Shown in pieces: positions 46,518-54,246 of a stretch of 64,000 nt of DNA (the stretch's first letter is position 1; each line of letters begins with the position of its first letter). The position numbers and the translations under genes are program-made. The notes beneath the pieces were generated by a model. It was given only the letters and a program-made list of their open reading frames with translations, made no database searches and was not told the origin of the DNA. The stretch is from Azophilus sp965199705 (GTDB lineage: Bacteria; Pseudomonadota; Gammaproteobacteria; Pseudomonadales; Azotimanducaceae), in NCBI GenBank assembly GCA_965199705.1, contig OZ241359.1:1364001-1428000 (forward strand), given 5' to 3'.

Positions 46518-47522
46518 CTATCTGCCTGTGCCTGCCTGTGCGCTGCTGCAGAGGCTGCCGTCCTGGCCCGGAAACACGCAGTCCGGGCAACCGTCGGCTG
46601 CGAGCCGGCGTTCGGCGGCCAGGCGGTCCGCCTCGCATTGATACTGCGGTTCGGCATGGCGCAGGCTGCGGCTGTCGCCCTGTGATTCCGGGTTTTCCGT
46701 TGGTCGCATCGCCTTTGCCTTCCAGTCTGTTCCGCCCGGCCAGGCGTAGGGCAGACGCAGGAAGGCGCCCGGTCGTTTGCTTCGGACAACCGCGTTCAGG
46801 GCGTCCAGGGCGATTCGACGTTGGGTCTTGGCATCGCCGGGCGGACCGGCGGTGCGCCCCAGGGGATAGTCCAGGAATACCGCCCGCGGCGGATTCACCG
46901 AGGCTGTGATGGACCAGGCGCTGCTCAGGCAGACGCTGGCGATGCCGGTGGCTTCAATGCTGCGCGCGATCAATCCCACGGATTGATGACAGACGGGTCA
47001 GACAGGCACCAGCAGCGCGATGTCCACGCCGTCCTGACGCAATCGGTCGGCGATTGCCGGGGCCAGGCTGTCTTCGACTCGGCGGCTGGAATAGATGCCG
47101 CCCATGAACGCATAGGCAGGCCCGATGCTGCCAATGCGACCTTCCGCCGCCAGGCCGCGCAGGGTTTCCAGAGGGAAAACGCAATTCGGGTCGCGCCGCG
47201 CGTCGGTGAGGTCATAAGCGAAGTGCGTGGTGCGCAGCTCTGCGGTTGGCGTGTCTGCGTCGATCACGCGGAAACTGAAATCGTCGCGATGATTGAAGGC
47301 GATCTGGCCCTCGCGGTAGATCCCGCCCGAGGCAACAAGCCCAACGCGACAATCTGCCAGCGGCTTCGAACAGGGTGCGAGCGGCGGCGCCTCTGCGTTC
47401 TCCACCCAGCGATAGGCGGTATAGCCGAGCCGCCGGTACAGGGCACGGGTTCGAGCGAGGTAATCGACGGGCGCCGTTGGTTGCTCGTCGGTGAGCGGCT
47501 CTGGTACAGCGCTGTCCGGCAT
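46518..47522 (-). CDS. Probable selenoprotein of the glycine/sarcosine/betaine reductase B-like family (Sec encoded by in-frame TGA)
   Basis: Two adjacent open stretches in the same frame are split only by a TGA at 46998-47000. Read through, they give 334 aa with Sec at residue 175 in LLVPV-U-PVCHQSVGL, a UxxC redox motif. Related GrdB-like proteins I recall have Cys in place of U. Family features lie on both sides: YTAYRWVENAEAPPLAP and GGIYREGQIAFNHRDDFSFR before, NPPRAVFLDYPLGRTAGPPG after. The ATG at 47522 has GGAG at a spacing of 7. A perfect hairpin follows the TGA (46969-46987). The gene sits just upstream of suf on the same strand. The C-terminal tail has two CxxC-like pairs. The redox substrate is unknown. 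A nonsense mutation is the alternative. Confidence 0.82.
46969..46987 (-). promoter_or_regulatory. Candidate bacterial SECIS hairpin
   Basis: On the coding (minus) strand an 8-bp perfect stem (ATCAATCC / GGATTGAT) with a GTG loop begins 11 nt after the TGA. Bacterial SECIS elements have an upper stem-loop about 11 nt downstream of the UGA and G/U in the apical loop, so both position and loop fit. The stem overlaps codons for HQSVGLIA and is therefore also constrained by protein sequence. Confidence 0.65.
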
Positions 47523-47737
47523 AAGGGCGCTCCAGGTTCGGGGTGAGCCGGATTGTACGCCTGTCCAGATGCGCGCGGCCAGCGCATAGCTGCGCCTCGA
47601 AGAGCCGTATAACTCCTTCATAACCGATTGAAAGATGATCTAAATCATGCCGTTCACCCAGCCTCTTGGCGGTACCTCCGGGCTGGCGCCCTGTCGGCGC
47701 TCGCGTAATAATCCCTGCTCCACGCTCGGAGACGCAC

Positions 47738-47977
47738 ATGAAGATCGAAATCGAAGTGACCCCGGAAGAGATGCGAGCGCTGTTCGGGCTGCCGGACGCG
47801 CGCGGTTTGCAGCAGGTTTTTCTGGAGCGGGCGACAGACTGGATGAATCAGAATCCGCCAGGCGCCGAGTTGATGCAGCGCTGGATGGAAGGCGTTACCG
47901 CCGGCGGCCTGCGTTCCCTGGAAGCTTACCAGTCCTTTCTCGACAAGCTGGGCGCTGCCGCCAAGCCGAAGAGCTGA
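47738..47977 (+). CDS. Small DUF6489-like protein
   Basis: The protein is 79 aa, starting MKIEIEVTPEEMRALFGLPD; the pattern of a short beta strand followed by helices and a C-terminal Ala/Lys tail resembles the DUF6489 family, which is mostly found in Proteobacteria. The function is not known. The ATG at 47738 was chosen because the conserved part starts there; the frame is open upstream to 47666. It is divergent from the selenoprotein gene. Confidence 0.75.
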   Translation: MKIEIEVTPEEMRALFGLPDARGLQQVFLERATDWMNQNPPGAELMQRWMEGVTAGGLRSLEAYQSFLDKLGAAAKPKS

Positions 47978-47978
47978 A

Positions 47979-47996
47979 GCCGGCTCCGCCGCCGGC
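47979..47996. terminator. Hairpin between convergent genes
   Basis: GCCGGC repeated as an inverted pair with a 6-nt loop (TCCGCC) lies 1 bp after the DUF6489-like gene, in the gap before the convergent CoA-transferase gene. No T-run is present. Confidence 0.35.
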
Positions 47997-48062
47997 GGAT
48001 TCAGGCGCTTGCGCCACGGGCAATCGCGAACGAGAAGGATGCGATATCGCCGCGCCTTCGGG

Positions 48063-49307
48063 TCAGCGAATCACCCTGTCTGCGCGTAGCTGGTCGATTT
48101 CTGCTGTGGACAATCCGGCTTCCGACAGGGCTTCAAGGGTGTGCTCGCCGAGTTCCGGCGCCGGTCCGCGCGGGCGCACGTCCGCTGTGTGAAAGCGCAT
48201 CGGCGCTCCGATGGTCGCATAGGCCCCGAGTTTCGGGTGGTCGATTTCCGGGAAGACGCCAAGGGCCTTGGCTTGCGGGTCGTCCACCACCTCGTCGAAG
48301 GACAGAACCGGCCCCCAGATCACGCCCTCCCGGTCGAAGATGGCGCCCCATTCGTCGCGGCTGCGGCTGGCCAGGGTCTCATCGACGCCAGCGACCAGTT
48401 CCGCCATGTGCCGGTAGCGGCTCTTGCCGGTGGCAAAGCGTTCATCGGTCAGCCAGTCCGCACGCCCGAGCACGCGACACAGCCTTTCCCAGGCATTGGC
48501 GTCCAGCATGTTGATGACCAGCCACTTGTTGTCGCCGCAGGGGTAGCGATTGGTCATTGGCGTCAACTGTTCGAATCGGGTGCGGCGACGGGCGGGCGCC
48601 TTGTCGATGACCGTGGCGCTGTAGTCTGTCGCGAGCGTCCAGATGGCGGTTTCGTAAAGCGAGGTTTCCACCACCTGCCCCTCGCCCGTGCGTTCGGCGA
48701 GACGCAGTGCGGCGAGTATGGCGCTGGTCAGGGCGAGGCCGGCGGTATGGTCGCCTTGGGCCGGTCTGGCATGTGGGACTATGCCTTGATCGCCTTCACG
48801 CAGGCCGTCGTAGAGGCCGGAACGGCCGAAAAAGGCCGTGACGTCGTACCCGGGTCGCCAGGCGTCCGGGCCCTGGGTGCCGTAGCCGGTGAGCGTGGCG
48901 TGTACCAGGTCCGGCTTCAGTTGCAGCAAGGTGTCCGGGTCCAGCCCGAACTTCTCCTGGCGGTGGCGCAGCAGATTGCACAGGAAGATGTTGGCGCTCT
49001 GCATCAAACGATGAATCAATGCCTGGCCCTGGGCCGTATCCAGCGCGATGGCGATGCCGCGCTTGCCACGGTTGTCCACATCGAACTGAAAGTCATAGCC
49101 GGCAAACGAGGAAGCGCATTTCAGGGGCCTTCCGAGACCCCGGTTCGGATCCCCGGACAGAGGCTCGACCTTGATTACGTCGGCGCCCATGTCCGCCAGC
49201 AGGGCAGCGGCGCTTGGCGCCGCGATGAAACCGTCCACTTCGAGGACGCGGACATCCGTCAATGGGGCGTGCAAGGCAGGTCTCCCGAGCGTGCGATCGG
49301 GCGCCAC
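48063..49307 (-). CDS. CoA transferase, CaiB/BaiF (family III)
   Basis: The protein is 414 aa. The N-terminal part LLADMGADVIKVEPLSGDPNR and the catalytic Asp region AQGDHTAGLALTSAILAAL are typical of family III CoA transferases, which move CoA between carboxylic acids. The start is a GTG at 49307. The acid substrate cannot be told from the sequence. It is divergent from the small VOC-family gene (81-bp gap), and may share a catabolic role with the VOC and PhyH genes that follow. Confidence 0.88.
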   Translation of the reverse strand: MAPDRTLGRPALHAPLTDVRVLEVDGFIAAPSAAALLADMGADVIKVEPLSGDPNRGLGRPLKCASSFAGYDFQFDVDNRGKRGIAIALDTAQGQALIHRLMQSANIFLCNLLRHRQEKFGLDPDTLLQLKPDLVHATLTGYGTQGPDAWRPGYDVTAFFGRSGLYDGLREGDQGIVPHARPAQGDHTAGLALTSAILAALRLAERTGEGQVVETSLYETAIWTLATDYSATVIDKAPARRRTRFEQLTPMTNRYPCGDNKWLVINMLDANAWERLCRVLGRADWLTDERFATGKSRYRHMAELVAGVDETLASRSRDEWGAIFDREGVIWGPVLSFDEVVDDPQAKALGVFPEIDHPKLGAYATIGAPMRFHTADVRPRGPAPELGEHTLEALSEAGLSTAEIDQLRADRVIR

Positions 49308-49388
49308 TATAGCACGCAGTTCAGCCGCAAGCCGGCGCAGCTTCGGGTTAAACTACCGGCCCCAATTGAATGCAAGGGAGAATCGCGA

Positions 49389-49772
49389 ATGCTGGGATAT
49401 TGCACTATTGGCGTGAGTGAACCGGAGCGCGCCCTGGCCTTCTACGATGCCCTGATAGCCGAGATCGGCGGACGCCGCATATTCGGCAATCAGGACCGCA
49501 TCTGGTTTTACGGCGCCGACGCCCCGCCTTCGCCGATGCTGGCGTTGTGCATTCCGTACAATCAGGAGGCGCAGCACCCGGGCAACGGCAATATGGTCGC
49601 CCTGCCGGGCGGCTCTCCGGCAGAGGTGGACCGGCTTTACGCCAAGGCCATCGAGCTCGGCGCAACCGACGAAGGCCCCCCCGGATATCGTGTGCCCAAT
49701 GTGTTCTATGGCGCTTACGTGCGCGATCTGGACGGCAACAAGCTCTGCTTCTTCGACATGAACATGGGCTGA
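49389..49772 (+). CDS. VOC (glyoxalase/bleomycin-resistance) family protein
   Basis: The protein is 127 aa with the beta-alpha-beta-beta-beta repeats of the vicinal-oxygen-chelate fold (TIGVSEPERALAFYDAL, then VPNVFYGAYVRDLDGNKLCFF). AGGGAG precedes the ATG. Members bind a metal and include glyoxalase I and dioxygenases; the substrate here is unknown. Confidence 0.87.
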   Translation: MLGYCTIGVSEPERALAFYDALIAEIGGRRIFGNQDRIWFYGADAPPSPMLALCIPYNQEAQHPGNGNMVALPGGSPAEVDRLYAKAIELGATDEGPPGYRVPNVFYGAYVRDLDGNKLCFFDMNMG

Positions 49773-49797
49773 TCCCGGATAAGCGCGGGTCTGCCGA

Positions 49798-50622
49798 GTG
49801 GCCGGTTCTGCCAAGCGATCAGGGGCGCCCTGCCTGCCTGCCGCGCCAGCCGTTGGTCCCGATTGCGCCGGCCTGTCGCCGGAGCAGGTCGGGCGCTATC
49901 GTGCCGAAGGCTATGTCCTGGCGTCGGGCTTGATCCCGGAATCCCGGCTTGCGGCTGTCGAGGCGCGCTTTCTGGCGCTCGCCCGAGGCGAGTTAGTGCC
50001 GCCATCGCGCATGAAGCTGGTGCGCGATGTCATGGTGGTCAAGGGCGCCGCACAGCCCGCATCGCCGCTGCACGCGGTGAACAAGTTGATGAATTTCGAG
50101 CAGGATCCGGTGCTCTACGGGTACGTCAGGGAACCGGCCCTGGTGCGAGCGGTGGCCAGCCTGATCGGCGCGCCAGCGTATTCGGTATCCACCAACCTGT
50201 TCAACAAGCCGCCTGGCGTTGATGGCCGCCACCCCTTGCATCAGGACCTGCGCTACTTCCGTCTGCGCCCTGCCGACGGCTTGATCGGCGTCTGGACTGC
50301 GCTTGGTCGAGCGACGCGGGAAAGCGGCTGCCTGGCCGTGCTGCCAGGATCGCATCTTGGCCCTCTGCATGCGCACACGGAACCGGACTGGTTCTTCGTC
50401 AACGCCGGCTTCTTCGGCATTCCTGGCCTGAACATCGAGCATCGCCGGCATCTGTCGATGCGCCGGGGCGACACCCTGCTGTTTCATCCGCTGCTGATTC
50501 ACGGCTCCGGACGCAACCGCAGCGCGGATTGCCGACGCGCCATCTCCTGTCACTACGCGACTGCCGAGTGCCGATCTCCGCCGCCGGATTGGCGGCAGCG
50601 TGCGCAAGTGCAGAAGCTCTGA
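49798..50622 (+). CDS. Phytanoyl-CoA dioxygenase (PhyH) family protein
   Basis: The protein is 274 aa. It has the iron-binding HxD in HPLHQDLRYFRL and the distal His in LLIHGSGRNRS with a likely 2-oxoglutarate Arg, as expected for Fe(II)/2-oxoglutarate-dependent PhyH-type oxygenases. The start is a GTG 25 bp after the VOC gene with no clear ribosome-binding site. Hydroxylation of a branched acyl or other small substrate is possible; the real substrate is unknown. Confidence 0.88.
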   Translation: MAGSAKRSGAPCLPAAPAVGPDCAGLSPEQVGRYRAEGYVLASGLIPESRLAAVEARFLALARGELVPPSRMKLVRDVMVVKGAAQPASPLHAVNKLMNFEQDPVLYGYVREPALVRAVASLIGAPAYSVSTNLFNKPPGVDGRHPLHQDLRYFRLRPADGLIGVWTALGRATRESGCLAVLPGSHLGPLHAHTEPDWFFVNAGFFGIPGLNIEHRRHLSMRRGDTLLFHPLLIHGSGRNRSADCRRAISCHYATAECRSPPPDWRQRAQVQKL

Positions 50623-50683
50623 CCCAGGCGGTCAGCCGGCTCCGTTTCGGAACAGCGAGGGCGTGGTCAGCGCCTTGTTCGGT

Positions 50684-51592
50684 TCAGTCTGCGGGTGCGT
50701 TGATTCCGAATCGGGTCTGGCCACAGACCAGTGCATCGGACAGACCGCGCTTGACTACGGCAAGGCCTGTGCCGGTCGCCGAGTCACCGTCGGCAGCTTC
50801 GGCTACGGCCACCAGGACGCCGGCTGCGCGACCTTCGGCAGTGTGCAGGGTCGCGCCTGTTGCGGGCGTCGGTCCGCGCCAGCTCACTGCCGTGAGCAGG
50901 CGCTTGACCGCACCACGGTGCTGCGCCCTGGCAATGACTTCCTGGCCGAGATAGCAGCCCTTGGCGAAGCTGACGGAACCGAACGCATCAAGCCCCAGCA
51001 TCTGCGGTAGAAAGAGGCCTGCGGTTTCCGCCTGTAGCCAGACTTCGCGCGCGCTGACGGCGGCTGCCTGCCAGAGGCGCCGGGGCAGGGGCGCTTCCGG
51101 CTTCGAGACACCAATGGCCTGGGCCAATGCCTGTTGCAGGTCGTGCGGCGCAATGCCTGCCCCCTGAGCAGTCGCGTCTTCATCTGCCAGCGCCAGCAGC
51201 TGCCGGCCGTTGCCGAGATCAAGCGCTGGCGGTCTTGGCTTGTCGCAGATGAGGCCGATGATGCGGGTGTCGGCGCTCTGGTCGATAGCCCGGATTCTGG
51301 AGAAGGCGAGGTAGGGTTTCAGAAAATCCAGGGTGACCTGGCCCAGGCTCTGGTGCGCTGCCAGCTGCACCGTATCACCTTGTCGCCAGGCATAGCCGGT
51401 CAACCGGGTGCGGCCCTTGATGTCGCACAGAGCAGTCGGCGCCGGTTGGTCGCTGAGCTGCGCCGTATCACTGGTGAGGTAGCCTTGGAGAAAGGCCGCA
51501 GCGTTTGCGCCCTCGAAGGATAACAAGCCAAGCTCCGGCAGTGGCAGCCAGCCCGGGCTCTTGTGCCGGATGTCGGCGACGGGATCGGTCAT
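50684..51592 (-). CDS. ygfZ: Folate-binding Fe-S repair protein YgfZ
   Basis: The protein is 302 aa. It has the GcvT-like fold and the YgfZ signature KGCYLGQEVIARAQHRGAVKR containing the reactive Cys. YgfZ uses tetrahydrofolate to maintain certain Fe-S enzymes, including MiaB and succinate dehydrogenase. It is divergent from sdhE (86-bp gap), an arrangement found in many gammaproteobacteria. Confidence 0.94.
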   Translation of the reverse strand: MTDPVADIRHKSPGWLPLPELGLLSFEGANAAAFLQGYLTSDTAQLSDQPAPTALCDIKGRTRLTGYAWRQGDTVQLAAHQSLGQVTLDFLKPYLAFSRIRAIDQSADTRIIGLICDKPRPPALDLGNGRQLLALADEDATAQGAGIAPHDLQQALAQAIGVSKPEAPLPRRLWQAAAVSAREVWLQAETAGLFLPQMLGLDAFGSVSFAKGCYLGQEVIARAQHRGAVKRLLTAVSWRGPTPATGATLHTAEGRAAGVLVAVAEAADGDSATGTGLAVVKRGLSDALVCGQTRFGINAPAD

Positions 51593-51678
51593 GACGCGGG
51601 TCTCTTGGAGAGAACGCCCATTGCGGGCGACGCCTCTGTTGGGTGAGGATTGTTGCCGGTTACGGGAGATGTGTCGAG

Positions 51679-51966
51679 ATGGGCAAGGTCAGCTGCGATT
51701 CAGCGCAGGAGTGCAATCAGGCGCCGACCTCCGGCGCGCTCTATTGGCGTAGCCGCCGAGGCATGGCAGAACTGGAGATGCGACTGCTGCCGTTTCTGGC
51801 GTGTGGGCTGGCCGGCTTGCCGGCGGCCAGTCAGGTCGCCTACGCGCGCCTTCTGACGCACGAAGACTGGCAGATCCTGGATTGGCTCCAGGCCGTGTCG
51901 GCGCCGACAGACCCGGCGCTCGCCGCAATCGTGGACGCCATTCGACAGTTCGAGGCCGATGCCTGA
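51679..51966 (+). CDS. sdhE: Succinate dehydrogenase flavinylation factor SdhE
   Basis: The protein is about 95 aa, with the RGxxE motif in YWRSRRGMAELEMRLL. SdhE (YgfY, CptB) promotes covalent attachment of FAD to SdhA. The ATG at 51679 is preferred; an in-frame GTG at 51643 gives a longer form. The 3' end overlaps ygfX by 8 bp. Its client SdhA is encoded at 18112-19899. Confidence 0.92.
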   Translation: MGKVSCDSAQECNQAPTSGALYWRSRRGMAELEMRLLPFLACGLAGLPAASQVAYARLLTHEDWQILDWLQAVSAPTDPALAAIVDAIRQFEADA

Positions 51967-52432
51967 GCCGGTCTCCGCGCTCGGCGATGGACATGAGGCC
52001 GGGCTTTCGATCGCGGTGACAAGCGGCCGTCTGCGCTGGTGCGTCTGGGCGCTCCACGCAGCGCTGGCGCTTGCCGGCGGTTGGCTCTGGCTCGGCAATG
52101 CCGGCGTTGGCCTGATGCTCGCCTGGTTTTACGCCTTGCGCCCACCTAGCCGGCAGACCCTGTCTCTGCCGGGGCCGATTCAGGGATTCCGCCTGACGCG
52201 CTTTCATGTCACTTGTTGGCGGGCGCCCGGCTGGCGGCCCGGCGCTCCTCGCTGCGTTCGCGTCTATCGCGATGAACTGAGCCGGGCGATCTTTGTTGGC
52301 CTGCGTCGGGATCTGAAGTCGGCCTGTCGCGCGCACCCTCGGGTTAGCTGGATTCAGCGGATCTGGTCAGCTTTCGGCTGGCAGCAAAAAACGCCAGGCC
52401 GCCGAGCGCGCCGGTCAGCGTCTGCGCCATGA
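51959..52432 (+). CDS. ygfX: YgfX/CptA-like inner-membrane protein
   Basis: The protein is 157 aa with two adjacent membrane helices (about 28-60, WALHAALALAGGWLWL then GVGLMLAWFYAL) and a basic C-terminal half. The sequence is poorly conserved, and the call rests mainly on its overlap with sdhE, as in the cptAB pair of E. coli, and on its topology. The last 89 bp overlap the convergent membrane-protein gene, so the true C-terminus may be shorter in function. Confidence 0.75.
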   Translation: MPEPVSALGDGHEAGLSIAVTSGRLRWCVWALHAALALAGGWLWLGNAGVGLMLAWFYALRPPSRQTLSLPGPIQGFRLTRFHVTCWRAPGWRPGAPRCVRVYRDELSRAIFVGLRRDLKSACRAHPRVSWIQRIWSAFGWQQKTPGRRARRSASAP

Positions 52433-52805
52433 GGCCGAGCGCCGAGCGGGTGGCGGGCAGCGGATGCATCTCGAACACTGCCACGAGGATGAGATGCAGG
52501 GTCAGAATGGCGCTGGCGCCGCCAATCATGTAGCCCACCCCGTGTGCCAGCCTGACAAATCTCAGTGCGAAGCGGCTCACAGCCAGGCCGATCATCAGGG
52601 CCACGGCAAGCAGCGGCAGATAGGTGGGCGCCATGCCAACCAGATCAAGCCCGGCCAATTCGAGACGCATGCCCATGCTGACGGGGATGCCGAGGTCGGC
52701 GGTTCGGTTCAGCACCATCTGGGTGGAGATGAAGGCGCCTGGCAGATAGGCGGCGAGGGCGCCGACAACGAAGGCGACGGGGATGCGAATCAGGTAATCT
52801 GGCAT
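52344..52805 (-). CDS. Hypothetical four-helix membrane protein
   Basis: The protein is 153 aa with about four hydrophobic helices (6-25, 52-75, 90-112 and 125-145). The ATG at 52805 is used; the TTG one codon upstream is less likely. I do not recognise a family. It starts 29 bp from the divergent sugar dehydrogenase gene and its 3' end overlaps ygfX by 89 bp on the other strand. Codon use looks coding, but function is unknown. Confidence 0.6.
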   Translation of the reverse strand: MPDYLIRIPVAFVVGALAAYLPGAFISTQMVLNRTADLGIPVSMGMRLELAGLDLVGMAPTYLPLLAVALMIGLAVSRFALRFVRLAHGVGYMIGGASAILTLHLILVAVFEMHPLPATRSALGLMAQTLTGALGGLAFFAASRKLTRSAESS

Positions 52806-52834
52806 CAAACCGACTCAAGCGTGGAGGCGCCATT

Positions 52835-54004
52835 ATGCGCAATTTACCCCGGAATGCCCGCACCAGGACCATAGGCGGGGCCAGTCCGCACAATGTGCGA
52901 GGACGCTGGCGCAGCATCGGAGCCAGCTTGCTGCTGCTTTCGGCGGCAGGGATCGCAAACGCCGGCGCCGCTGAAGCGCATCAACTGAAGACGGTCGCCG
53001 AAGGCCTGGACCACCCCTGGTGTCTTGCCTTTCTGCCGGACGGTCGTCTTCTGGTGACCGAACTGGGTGGCAACCTGCGACAGATTTCGGCGGATGGCCT
53101 GGTCAGCGACCCGATAGCCAATGTGCCGCCCGTGTATCGGCGCAGCCAGGGCGGCCTCTTCGATGTGCTGCCACACCCGGATTTCGGGCGCAACCAAACC
53201 CTCTTTCTCTCCTACGCCGCCGGCCCGCCGAAGAACAGCGCCACCTCGGTGGCGCGCGCGCGACTCACGGACGAGGGTCTTGCAGACGTGCAGGTGATCT
53301 TTTCGGTTACGCCGCGCATACCGACGCCCGTGCACTATGGCGGGCGCATGATATTCCTGCCGGAGGGCGCCTTGCTGTTGACCACCGGGGACGGTTATGA
53401 CTTTCGCGAGGCCTCTCAGGACCTCACGGGACTGCTCGGCAAGACAGTGCGTATTCACTTGGACGGGCGCATTCCAGACGACAACCCCTTCGTCGGCCGC
53501 GAAGATGCTCACCCGGCCATCTATACCTACGGGCACCGAAATCCCCAGGGGCTCGCGCTGGACGCGGACGGTCGGATCTGGCTGCATGAGCATGGCCCCC
53601 GGGGTGGCGATGAGGCCAATCTGCTGACCCCCGGCGCCAACTATGGTTGGCCGGCTGTTACCCACGGCATCGACTACAACGGCGCCCGGATATCGCCCTT
53701 GACGCAAGCGCCAGGCATGGCGGACGCTGCGAAAGTCTGGACGCCGTCGATTGCGCCATCCGGCCTTGCCGTTTACACCGGCGACCGCTTCCCCGAGTGG
53801 CAAGGCGATCTGTTTGTTGGCGCTCTGGTGGGCAAGGAGGTGCGCCGGCTTGACCTGGAGGACGGGCAGGTGGTGGGCGAGGAAGCGCTCTTTGCCAGCC
53901 TTGGCCGACGCGTTCGCGATGTGCGGGTCAATGACGGCTATCTGTACGTGGTCGAAGACGGCTCGAATGCGCGTGTCCTGCGCGTCGAGCCGGCAGATTC
54001 CTGA
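52835..54004 (+). CDS. PQQ-dependent aldose sugar dehydrogenase (YliI type)
   Basis: The protein is 389 aa. The N-terminus has a signal-like stretch (GASLLLLSAAGIANAGAA) after about 25 residues. The six-bladed propeller has the GSDH signatures GLDHPWCLAFLPDGRLLVTE, YGGRMIFLPEGALLLTTGDG and YGHRNPQGLALD. Such enzymes oxidise free sugars in the periplasm using pyrroloquinoline quinone. Sugar released by the glucan locus would be one possible substrate, but no direct link is seen. Confidence 0.9.
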   Translation: MRNLPRNARTRTIGGASPHNVRGRWRSIGASLLLLSAAGIANAGAAEAHQLKTVAEGLDHPWCLAFLPDGRLLVTELGGNLRQISADGLVSDPIANVPPVYRRSQGGLFDVLPHPDFGRNQTLFLSYAAGPPKNSATSVARARLTDEGLADVQVIFSVTPRIPTPVHYGGRMIFLPEGALLLTTGDGYDFREASQDLTGLLGKTVRIHLDGRIPDDNPFVGREDAHPAIYTYGHRNPQGLALDADGRIWLHEHGPRGGDEANLLTPGANYGWPAVTHGIDYNGARISPLTQAPGMADAAKVWTPSIAPSGLAVYTGDRFPEWQGDLFVGALVGKEVRRLDLEDGQVVGEEALFASLGRRVRDVRVNDGYLYVVEDGSNARVLRVEPADS

Positions 54005-54077
54005 TTTCTCGCCAGGCGCCGTCTGAACCGGCGCAAGCGGCAGGCCCGGAATTCGCCTGTTTGCGCAGCGCACATCG

Positions 54078-54106
54078 TTGGCGCATCGGCGTAATTTCCT
54101 TAAAAT
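54078..54106 (+). promoter_or_regulatory. Promoter of the tRNA-Pro gene
   Basis: TTGGCG (54078-54083) and TAAAAT (54101-54106) are separated by exactly 17 bp. The tRNA begins 19 bp downstream of the -10. A GC-rich discriminator (CGCGGCC) follows, as expected for a growth-rate-controlled promoter. Confidence 0.7.
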
Positions 54107-54124
54107 CGCGGCCTTCGGCGCATT

Positions 54125-54201
54125 CGGAGTGTAGCTCAGCTTGGTAGAGCACTACGTTCGGGACGTAGGGGCCGGAGGTTCAAATCCTCTCACTCCGACC
54201 A
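54125..54201 (+). tRNA. tRNA-Pro (anticodon CGG)
   Basis: A full cloverleaf is visible: acceptor CGGAGTG pairs with CACTCCG, the anticodon arm CTACG-TTCGGGA-CGTAG gives anticodon CGG, the T-loop is GGTTCAAATCC, and the encoded 3' end is ACCA. The length is 77 nt. Confidence 0.95.
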
Positions 54202-54246
54202 GCGTCGGGCCAGGTGTTGGTCTGCTTTGCCCGTCTGGGTTGGAGC

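Noticed and set aside
46998..47522. Truncated GrdB-like protein ending at the TGA, with a separate small gene downstream
   Set aside because: The downstream stretch continues the same frame and the same family similarity, its own start would be a poor one, and a UxxC motif plus hairpin surround the TGA. A selenoprotein explains all of this better; a nonsense mutation remains the fallback.
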